This document shows positions 57,780-64,000 of a stretch of DNA of 64,000 nt, piece after piece. Numbering within the stretch: the stretch's first letter is position 1; the number at the start of each line of letters is the position of its first letter. The notes below the pieces were generated by a model. That model had not been told where the DNA came from. It saw only the letters and a list, made by a program, of their open reading frames with translations, and made no database searches. The stretch lies in contig OZ253570.1 of assembly GCA_965262875.1 (NCBI GenBank), forward strand, positions 1 through 64,000. Direction: 5' to 3'. This DNA is from JBALVT01 sp965262875 (lineage in GTDB: Bacteria > Pseudomonadota > Gammaproteobacteria > Pseudomonadales > Halieaceae). The translations under genes were made by a program, and so were the position numbers.

Positions 57780-58481
57780 TCAGCCATGCTGCACCCTCCG
57801 GTTCCGGTTTTGACGATCACGGCTTTTGCGATCCATGCGCATCAGAAGGGCGGCGCAGGGTGCGAGAATAACCGCGACCCACGGGCCATAGGTCAGGATA
57901 GACCCGCCAAGGGCTGTGTCGGGCGCAGAGGCCGGTTCAAATCCGTTAAACAGCGACAGGCCCATCAACCGACCCATCAGAATTCCGATAATGGCCAGAC
58001 CGCCCGGCAGCGCCGCAGGCGTAAGACTGCGCGCCATCTTGCGACCCCGTGCGCGGGCATAGGCGTATGACGTTGCAAGGCTGATCAGCACAAACAGCAG
58101 AAGCGCCACCGGCGTGCCGCCGGTTCCGGCCACCAGACCGATCACCGCAAACAGATACACATCGCCCTGCCCGAGCGCATTGCGGGTTTTGAAGATGCGC
58201 ACGGCCAAAGCCGCCACGGTCCAGATCAGCAGGCCGAGTGCCATTTCCAGCGGGGACTGGCCGAGGTGGATATTCAGGGCAGCCCCGTTCAGGGCCACCA
58301 TCGCCAGAGCCGCGAACTCAATCTCGAACCGCGCCATATCCGTGCGGATCAGCAAGCCCATGAATATCATCAGAAGGATCATGTGTATCATCATTGGTGG
58401 GGTCATCCACTGTGGGGTCATCCACAATGGGGCCATCCACAGTGGGGCCATCAACTGTTGGATCATCAACTGTAAGGTCAT
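57780..58481 (-). CDS. Prepilin peptidase (A24 family) of the thin-pilus cluster
   Basis: A 233-residue polytopic membrane protein with the aspartic protease motif NALGQGDVYLFAVIG (GxGD; first catalytic Asp expected in the earlier LLIRTDMARFEIE segment). It would cleave the prepilins encoded upstream. The first 30 residues are a Met/Trp/Pro repeat (MAPLWMAPLWMTPQWMTPPM) from short DNA repeats, so the functional start may be one of several ATGs. ATGA overlap with the 58478 gene. Confidence 0.82.
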   Translation of the reverse strand: MTLQLMIQQLMAPLWMAPLWMTPQWMTPPMMIHMILLMIFMGLLIRTDMARFEIEFAALAMVALNGAALNIHLGQSPLEMALGLLIWTVAALAVRIFKTRNALGQGDVYLFAVIGLVAGTGGTPVALLLFVLISLATSYAYARARGRKMARSLTPAALPGGLAIIGILMGRLMGLSLFNGFEPASAPDTALGGSILTYGPWVAVILAPCAALLMRMDRKSRDRQNRNRRVQHG

Positions 58482-58981
58482 TCAGCGTCCCCCCGATTTT
58501 GCATTGTGGTGGCATCATCGGTAAAGCTGACGCCGAGTGCGTCGCAAAGGGCTGTGGCGCCGAGTTCCGCAAAGCAGCTCTGTCGTGCGCGTCGCGCGCG
58601 CAAAACGGCATCAACGTCGCGGGTGTTGGCCAAAGCCAGCAGTTCTTTCTGATAGGCCGCCAGCCGGGTGAGCGCCTTTACCTGCGCCGCGAGTTCCCGG
58701 CGCAGGGCAATCACCTGAAGCAGCGCCGTTGATCTGTCGGGGGTGGCGGTGTTGGTTGTGCTTGCCTGGGCGGGGTCGGTTTGGGTAACTATCCCGGGCG
58801 CTGTTTCCTGGGCAAGGGTTTTTCCAGCCAGCGCAAGGCCGGCGCAGATCACAAGGCTGGCCATCAGAGTGTGTAAACGGGGTGCGGTCAGGCACGGTGC
58901 GGTCATGCGTGGAAGGGCTGCATATCCTGCAAGCGTTCCCCGTGGGACATCGCGCGCCAGTCTGGTTGGTAAAATACTCAT
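58478..58981 (-). CDS. Exported hypothetical protein of the pil cluster
   Basis: From ATG 58981, overlapping the stop of the PilV-like gene, the protein has a signal segment (LMASLVICAGLALAGKTLAQ) and a helical mature part (STALLQVIALRRELAAQVKA, LTRLAAYQKELLALANTRDV) with two cysteines. It sits among pilin genes, at a place where IncI clusters encode accessory proteins such as PilP or PilT. No clear match. Start uncertain because of the long leader. Confidence 0.6.
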   Translation of the reverse strand: MSILPTRLARDVPRGTLAGYAALPRMTAPCLTAPRLHTLMASLVICAGLALAGKTLAQETAPGIVTQTDPAQASTTNTATPDRSTALLQVIALRRELAAQVKALTRLAAYQKELLALANTRDVDAVLRARRARQSCFAELGATALCDALGVSFTDDATTMQNRGDAE

Positions 58982-59934
58982 GGGTCGGCCGGCTCTTCTG
59001 TGTCCGGGGGGCTGAGATCGCATCCTGTACAACTCCCGGTTATAATTTCTTCGGCGATAATCAGACCTTTGACCTCGGCCCGTTCTGTGATGATGCGGGT
59101 GCTGATCACTTTTGCGGCCGTCAGGTTCCCGACCCCGGTCAGATTTTTTCCACGCATATCCAGATCGGTTTCCATCCGGTTTGCCTCTTCGTGCCCCGGC
59201 ACTGTGATCCGGTGCAGGTATGGCAAGACATCCTGATCCATGCGCAGCACCGCGATGGCAAGCTGGTCCCCGACCACGGGTGGGCTGATCCCGTCTTGGG
59301 CGGTCGCCTGTGTTTGAAGGGCTGTGAGATTGTAATTCAGGCCCGGGCCGCGCAGCATATTAGGGGCGTCTTCGCGGATGGTGCCGACCAGCCCGATGCC
59401 CTCGCCGCCGCGTGGTACGTAAGGCTTACTGTTTTTGCCTGTTGGCATCATAGCCTGGGCCAGAACGACCAATGTTTTAAAGCCGGTGTCATAGAAAATC
59501 ACCTGAATATCACGGCCAAGGGCTGTGCGCTGGTTGACGGGGGAAATCCATGCTTTCTTATATGTCTCCGCAAAATCGTCCAGGCTCCAAACCTTAATAT
59601 TGCTAACGCCCCCCTTCGTTACCCAGGCATCAAGATCCCGCAAGGCCACTGTGCTGGCGGCCGTAACCACCTGTGTGAGTAGCCGGCTTTCCTGCACACC
59701 TGCCTGCGCGCGGATGTAATGTTGGGCCAGACGCACGCCCTGCTGTGCCAGCGGCACCGCAATCATCATCACCAGCACGGCTTCAAACAGGCTCAAGCCG
59801 CAGCGGGCGTATCTGGTGCGGCGGGGTCTGTGCTGTGCTTCGCCATGTGGTGCGGATGCACAGCCGTGGATGCCGTGCCGGCCCGTTGGGCGCAGCACCG
59901 CGTTCCGCGCGTATGTGAATATCCGGATCAGCAT
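58978..59934 (-). CDS. pilV: PilV-like minor pilin/adhesin
   Basis: A 318-residue protein with a class III type IV prepilin start after a long leader: CGLSLFEAVLVMMIAVPLAQ (cleavage expected at the glycine). The later segment PYLHRITVPGHEEANRMETD followed by LDMRGKNLTGVGNLTA matches the conserved part of IncI PilV proteins. PilV sits at the pilus tip and recognises recipients in liquid matings. In R64 its C-terminus is switched by the shufflon; here there is a single fixed end (two cysteines, GSCTGCD) and no shufflon repeats or recombinase in view. Confidence 0.82.
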   Translation of the reverse strand: MLIRIFTYARNAVLRPTGRHGIHGCASAPHGEAQHRPRRTRYARCGLSLFEAVLVMMIAVPLAQQGVRLAQHYIRAQAGVQESRLLTQVVTAASTVALRDLDAWVTKGGVSNIKVWSLDDFAETYKKAWISPVNQRTALGRDIQVIFYDTGFKTLVVLAQAMMPTGKNSKPYVPRGGEGIGLVGTIREDAPNMLRGPGLNYNLTALQTQATAQDGISPPVVGDQLAIAVLRMDQDVLPYLHRITVPGHEEANRMETDLDMRGKNLTGVGNLTAAKVISTRIITERAEVKGLIIAEEIITGSCTGCDLSPPDTEEPADP

Positions 59935-60803
59935 CCTGTGCGCTCCTTTGTTTGCAGGCGTTTGGTCTTAAGGTGCAGCGTTGTGAGGCTGTCTGCTTGC
60001 AGCAGTGCGGGTGGTATGTCGTCGTCAGCCTTTGAAGGGTCGGGTTCCACCGCCACCACGTCCACACCTGTTGCGGTGAGATTTGTGACCGTCAGCTTAT
60101 GCCCACCCAGATCCAGCGCGCCGCCGCCTACGAGTTTCGGCGGAGGGTGCCCCGCGCGGTCTTCGCGCAGCACATATTCCGGATTGATCCCGGACAGCGG
60201 TGCGGTCAGAATGACCCGTTCCGATTCATCATCCAATGCCCGACCCAGCACGTTTTGCACAAAACTCTCGAGGTTCAGAATACGATCTTGCACGCCGTAG
60301 GTGGCCAGCCGCGCGAGCAGCGTATCCATTGCCACCTCCGACGCGCCATCTGTTTTCAGCAGCAGACCGCCATAAATATCCGTGCCACCCTCAAGGGTGC
60401 TATCAATGTGGCCCACCAGATAAGTCAGTGTAAATCCCGGCATTTGCCGCGCAACGTCTGCCCGCAAATCATCTTCAAAAGCTTCCTTCTCACCGCTGCT
60501 CAGCTGCCTGCCTTGCCTGCCGGCTTCCGTCAGGCCCGTTGCCAGCGCATCCCGGTTCTCATGCACATAATAATCAAAATCCGCCGCGATTGCCGCGAGC
60601 TGCACAGCCCGGGCCTCGGCGCGCGCCGCACTGGCGTGGCGCAATTGCGCTTGCGCGAACTGGCTCATGACGATGGTGATGACCAGAACAGCCAGCACGG
60701 CGGCCGGCATCAAGGCTCCGCGCCGGGTGCGGCGTGGTGCTATGCGTGCACGGTGATGCTGTGCCTTGCGGGGAAATCCCGGAGATGGCTGGCTGTTCTG
60801 CAT
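59928..60803 (-). CDS. Pilin-like membrane protein
   Basis: A 291-residue protein with one N-terminal helix (ALMPAAVLAVLVITIVMSQF) preceded by a basic leader (RRTRRG|ALMP) that resembles a prepilin site but lacks the classic Phe/Met and Glu5. The remainder is soluble, with GGALDLGGHKLTVTNLTATG near the C-terminus, a beta-type motif similar to one in the PilV-like protein. It may be a second minor pilin. It overlaps the PilV-like gene. Confidence 0.65.
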   Translation of the reverse strand: MQNSQPSPGFPRKAQHHRARIAPRRTRRGALMPAAVLAVLVITIVMSQFAQAQLRHASAARAEARAVQLAAIAADFDYYVHENRDALATGLTEAGRQGRQLSSGEKEAFEDDLRADVARQMPGFTLTYLVGHIDSTLEGGTDIYGGLLLKTDGASEVAMDTLLARLATYGVQDRILNLESFVQNVLGRALDDESERVILTAPLSGINPEYVLREDRAGHPPPKLVGGGALDLGGHKLTVTNLTATGVDVVAVEPDPSKADDDIPPALLQADSLTTLHLKTKRLQTKERTGC

Positions 60804-60813
60804 GGTGGTCTCC

Positions 60814-61509
60814 CTAAAATTCCAGGGTGACGCTGTTTACCTTGTTTACACAGGCGTCACGCACGACTGCTTCGGTTATTTTGGGGACTACGGTCCCATC
60901 CGTCTCAGCAATCCCAATCTTAAGGCTCTTGAGCCCGGAGTTTTGGTTGGCAAAAGCCATCGCCGCCGTCTCACAGCCTGAGGCCGGAATATTGACCAAC
61001 TTCACAGTGAAGGTGCGGGCGCCACTTCCCGTGATGGCGATGTCGGTGCCATAGGGCGAGGTGAAACTTAAGGTGCCGCCTACGTCGCCTAGTTCCTTCT
61101 TGGTAAATCCTTCATTTTTCAAAAAGGGTATAAGCGTATTATCTGAGCCAGTGCCGACATAAACGCCGGAATAGATGTGATCACGCTCGATGATGGCCAC
61201 GGCGCGGGTGAGCTGCGAGCGCAGGGCGGCACTGCGTGTCGAGTCGACAACGCCGTTGTAAAGCGACAGCACGCCCACCAGTACGGGAATAAGAACCAGG
61301 GTCCATAAAGCGACATCGAACATCGTCACACCGGCGCGGGATCGCCGGGGCCGCCGCAGCGGAGCGGGTTTCACCCACGCAATCCAGGTGTCCTTTTTCT
61401 TCAGCGATTTAAGCTGTTGCAGAGCGCTTTGCGCACGCTGTGTCAGCGCAATCCGCGCTTGCTTCAAGCGGGTTTTGCTTGTGTTTAGGGTAAAATTGGT
61501 CATGGTCAT
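60814..61509 (-). CDS. pilS: PilS-like major prepilin
   Basis: A 231-residue protein with a long basic leader (residues 1-59) and a prepilin junction RSRAG|VTMFDVALWTLVLI, a glycine cleavage site followed by a hydrophobic helix (ALWTLVLIPVLVGVLSLYNG). The C-terminal domain has two cysteines (ASGCETA and VRDACVN) that probably form the D-region disulphide. It resembles IncI PilS, the thin-pilus major subunit. A shortened paralogue lies immediately upstream. Confidence 0.8.
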   Translation of the reverse strand: MTMTNFTLNTSKTRLKQARIALTQRAQSALQQLKSLKKKDTWIAWVKPAPLRRPRRSRAGVTMFDVALWTLVLIPVLVGVLSLYNGVVDSTRSAALRSQLTRAVAIIERDHIYSGVYVGTGSDNTLIPFLKNEGFTKKELGDVGGTLSFTSPYGTDIAITGSGARTFTVKLVNIPASGCETAAMAFANQNSGLKSLKIGIAETDGTVVPKITEAVVRDACVNKVNSVTLEF

Positions 61510-61615
61510 CCTTTCAAGAGATGGTGCGCAGGCTGTTCGCCATGTTTAGCCGGGCGCTGTTTTTCGTTGAAGTGTGGGGGGTGTCAGCTTGTTTGGTTCT
61601 TTCTTGGCGCTCCCC

Positions 61616-61912
61616 TCACAGAATGCTTTGCAGTGCGGTAATGATCAACCACACGAGACCCGTCAGCAGAGCAGTCCCTATCAGTGTACCGAGCAGTACA
61701 TTTCGCAAGGTCATCCCACCGGCATGGCATCGCCGGGGTGGACGCAGCCTGTCAGGTTCAAGCCTGTCAGGCTTGAGCAGGGCACGCCATGCCGCATTGT
61801 TCTTGAGCAATTCAAGCTGTTGCCGGGCGCGGTTGATGCGCTGTGTCAGCGCAATACGTGCCTGCTTCAGCCATGTTTTGCTTGTATTTCCGTTAAAATC
61901 AGTCATGGTCAT
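61616..61912 (-). CDS. Short PilS paralogue (leader and helix only)
   Basis: A 98-residue protein whose leader resembles that of PilS (MTMTDFNGNTSKTWLKQARI against MTMTNFTLNTSKTRLKQARI), with a GG|MTLRNVLLGTLIGTALLTGL junction and helix, but no globular domain. It arose by partial duplication of pilS. It could be a small membrane pilin-like subunit or a decaying copy. The DNA leaders of both genes are alike too. Confidence 0.7.
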   Translation of the reverse strand: MTMTDFNGNTSKTWLKQARIALTQRINRARQQLELLKNNAAWRALLKPDRLEPDRLRPPRRCHAGGMTLRNVLLGTLIGTALLTGLVWLIITALQSIL

Positions 61913-62012
61913 CCTTTCAAAAGATGGTGCGCCAGGTGTCCTCTAAATCTGAGCTGGTCCGCTGTTATTTGGTGAAGTGAGGGGGGTGTCTTTTTGATTG
62001 GTGTCGCCCCCC

Positions 62013-63068
62013 TCACTGAATGCTTTGCAGCACGGAGAGTGTGCTTGACACGGTGGCCCCGATGGCGCCGGCAACCGCGCCCATCAGCGCCATGTTCATA
62101 ATACGGGTTTGCACCTTCACGCGGGTATCCAGCTCTTCCAGCCAGCGGTCCAGAAACCCTGCGAAGGTCTCCACCCAGTCGTCTTTGCCATCAAGGGCGG
62201 CCATCACCGCATTCAAGTCACGGGCCGGAAAGTCATGCCCGGTTGCTTTGAGGGCCTCTCCCCAGCCGCGTGCGGTCAGTTGCACTGCAATCGCATGAAT
62301 GCGGGACTTCAGATAGCCGCGCGTGCCGGTGCCGAGCTCATGCAGCAGCTGTGAATTCAGCGTCTCGCCCATGCGCCCCAGCTCGGTCACCGTAAAGATA
62401 AATCCGGTGCCGACCTGCAAGCGATAGAGCGAACAGGGCAGGAATTTGTCGAGAAACACCCGTCCCGGCCCGGCATAGCGCGGCAAAAACAGCCGTAAAA
62501 ACATGAACACCGCTGCCAGCCCGATGAGCACCCACTGGAAATTGCCCACGAACCAGAGGCTGAAGTTGCCAATGGCCCGGGCGGCCGGTGACCAGCGCTC
62601 AAGCGGCGCCACATCGATCAGTGCCGGAAACAGTTCCGATCCCAGCATATAAAACACAACGCCCATCAGGGCTGTCAGCAGGGCGGGCATGGCCAGCGCG
62701 CCTTTGATCGCGCGTCCCAGCCTGTCCTGCTGTTCGGCCAGCCGCATGGCACCGCGCAACACCCCTGCGGCACCGGCCGATCCGATCACCCGGAACAACA
62801 GTGCCTCGGCCCCACTTGTATAGCGGGCAACCCGCTGGTCGAGATCGCCATACTGGACACCGGTGCGCAGATCCATGATCAACGCGGCCACTGCCGCCTG
62901 CCCGCCATCGCGCGCCACGCTGGCTGCGGTTTCCAGTGCCTCCGGCAGATCCAGCTTTGCATCCACCAGATCAGCCACCAGCCGCCAGGTGCGCGCCCGC
63001 TGTGCGGCGCCGAAGTTAAAACGTCGCCAGGCGTATGACCACGCGGCGTATGTGAGTGGTGTGTTCAT
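62013..63068 (-). CDS. pilR: PilR-like inner-membrane platform protein (GspF/PilC family)
   Basis: A 351-residue protein with two GspF-like repeats (LVADLVDAKLDLPEALETAA and the later FTVTELGRMGETLNSQLLHE) and three membrane helices (GALAMPALLTALMGVVFYML, FQWVLIGLAAVFMFLRLFL, MALMGAVAGAIGATVSSTLS). It anchors the pilus motor in the inner membrane. Overlaps the ATPase gene by ATGA. Confidence 0.9.
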   Translation of the reverse strand: MNTPLTYAAWSYAWRRFNFGAAQRARTWRLVADLVDAKLDLPEALETAASVARDGGQAAVAALIMDLRTGVQYGDLDQRVARYTSGAEALLFRVIGSAGAAGVLRGAMRLAEQQDRLGRAIKGALAMPALLTALMGVVFYMLGSELFPALIDVAPLERWSPAARAIGNFSLWFVGNFQWVLIGLAAVFMFLRLFLPRYAGPGRVFLDKFLPCSLYRLQVGTGFIFTVTELGRMGETLNSQLLHELGTGTRGYLKSRIHAIAVQLTARGWGEALKATGHDFPARDLNAVMAALDGKDDWVETFAGFLDRWLEELDTRVKVQTRIMNMALMGAVAGAIGATVSSTLSVLQSIQ

Positions 63069-64000
63069 CCCGCCGCTTTCCTTTTCGCTGTTTTTTGCAT
63101 TGCCGCGCCCTGGAGGCTACTGCGTTGCGCGTCACTCATCCGCTCCGCCAAATCGCCGTGTTTGCGCAGCGCATCATACGGATCAAGCTGGCCCTGCAAG
63201 ACCAGGTCGGTGAGTTTGCAGGCAATCGGAATACCGCCCATCCCGCCTGCGCTTTCGGGTTTCAGCCAATGGGCCAGCGCGCCGTTAAAATTCTTGTTCA
63301 GCACATGATCGAAATAAGCCCGATCCGGCATAATCACTTCGCCCACCGCAATCTGGCGGCGGTAGCCTGCCCAGGCCAGCTTGCCGGCCTCGTTAAGCGC
63401 GTCGCCGAGGCAGGTTGCACAGCCCTCCGGGTTGCGCAGATAGATGCGGTCACGGTCGGCCATGACCGGGGCAAACAGGCGTTGATCCAGATCGTTGAGG
63501 CTGGCGGCGGCCAGGGGGGTTTTACAATCGTCACAGAGGAGTGGTGCAAGCGTCTGTTTGATCAGCAGGCGCACCACACCCGATTGCGCCAGTTCTTCGG
63601 CCGGCACGCCAAGCGCCATCAACCGAAACGGAATGCCGTTGGCACTGTCCACATGCACGGTGGCATAGATCGCGTGGCCCGATGTGGCAAACTTCAGCGC
63701 TTCGCGGCCGCTGGCCCCGTCACGGATTTCCGACACCATGCCGACATCCGGGTTCATGCGCACGAAATTGCGCAGGGCGTCTTCATGCCTGGCCTCGCGT
63801 TCGGCCTCGTCGCCGGCCGATTGCAGCGGGATCTGCACCACGCCGGAGCGGTTCAGCCGGTACTCCACCGGATCTTCCAGGGTGGTGATCGACACATGAC
63901 CCCCGTGGCGTTCGTAAAGTGCTTCGAGGGCGCGAATGAGTGTGGTGGATTTACCGTCGCCGGTTTCGCCACCGATAATCACGCAGCCATGCAGATTGGC
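63065..64000 (-). CDS. pilQ: PilQ-like pilus assembly ATPase (5' end beyond window)
   Basis: The reading frame enters at the right edge. It contains Walker A GGETGDGKSTT, the Asp box SITTLEDPVEY, Walker B region MNPDVGMVSEIRDG, the His box SGHAIYATVHVDSANG and a zinc-binding set (LCDDCKTPL and GCATCLGDALNE). This is the GspE/PilB-type assembly ATPase of type IV pili, closest in layout to PilQ of IncI plasmids. The N-terminal domain is not visible. Confidence 0.9.
   Translation of the reverse strand, partial: ANLHGCVIIGGETGDGKSTTLIRALEALYERHGGHVSITTLEDPVEYRLNRSGVVQIPLQSAGDEAEREARHEDALRNFVRMNPDVGMVSEIRDGASGREALKFATSGHAIYATVHVDSANGIPFRLMALGVPAEELAQSGVVRLLIKQTLAPLLCDDCKTPLAAASLNDLDQRLFAPVMADRDRIYLRNPEGCATCLGDALNEAGKLAWAGYRRQIAVGEVIMPDRAYFDHVLNKNFNGALAHWLKPESAGGMGGIPIACKLTDLVLQGQLDPYDALRKHGDLAERMSDAQRSSLQGAAMQKTAKRKAAG

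Noticed and set aside
58978..59934. Shufflon at the 3' end of the PilV-like gene
   Set aside because: No inverted 19-bp sfx-like repeats, alternative C-terminal segments or Rci-type recombinase were seen nearby.
59719..60300. Plus-strand frame opposite the pilin genes
   Set aside because: Composition is Arg/Ser/Cys-rich shadow sequence; the minus strand carries prepilin features and operon overlaps.

Overview
The window looks like part of a large conjugative element (a plasmid or an integrative conjugative element) of a GC-rich alphaproteobacterium, probably Rhodobacterales-like. This rests on the gene families (Ti/RP4-type tra-trb genes, TraA-type MOBQ relaxase, alphaproteobacterial HU/IHF and WGR proteins) and on ATGA-type overlaps throughout GC-rich operons. 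No replication initiator, integrase, rRNA or tRNA was recognised, so plasmid and ICE cannot be told apart. Gene functions come from motif recognition by eye, without database searches.

Left end (1-9000) is a defence island. A minus-strand operon encodes a Phd-type antitoxin, HsdM, a HEPN protein with an intact RX4HXY motif, a fusion of an MNT nucleotidyltransferase (intact GSX10DXD) with HsdS, and an FRG-domain/TPR protein that runs off the edge. Next come a truncated P-loop NTPase, an IS1380-family element (5341-6995, 4-bp CTAG duplication) and a McrB-like AAA+ protein that has lost its 3' end to the IS. From 9.1 to 19 kb lie a ParA/RHH partition pair with iterons, a PIN-type toxin-antitoxin pair, WGR, zinc-ribbon, HU and coiled-coil proteins, an ArdC-like antirestriction protein and several small genes. 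Two inverted copies of a structured ~110-bp element lie at 12107-12216 and 14071-14182.

The middle (19-32 kb) holds a candidate oriT, a giant TraA relaxase-helicase (2313 aa) with two RecD-like helicase modules, a metabolic cargo patch (cyclase, class IV aminotransferase, AhpD-like protein), transposase relics, an IHF-like protein, a BrnT/BrnA pair and an IS200/IS605-family element inserted at the 3' end of traF.

The right half (31.5-64 kb) is a long minus-strand transfer region. In transcription order it runs: a type IV thin-pilus cluster resembling IncI pil genes (ATPase, GspF-like protein, prepilins, PilV-like protein, prepilin peptidase), then trbB-C-G-H-E-J-(small)-L-F-I, a muramidase-VirB6 fusion, a second muramidase, TraB, TraG and TraF. 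TrbD/VirB3 is on the opposite strand. Plus-strand insertions interrupt it: a VapBC pair at 41.4-42.1 kb, and at 54.2-57.8 kb a set of duplicated small-gene cassettes that share a hairpin leader.

A family of short palindromes with compensatory stem changes is scattered through intergenic DNA and, in frame, inside transfer genes. One unit is amplified to 13 tandem 36-bp copies in traB. Other in-frame minisatellites occur in traA, trbF, trbG, trbH, traG, the muramidase and the prepilin peptidase.
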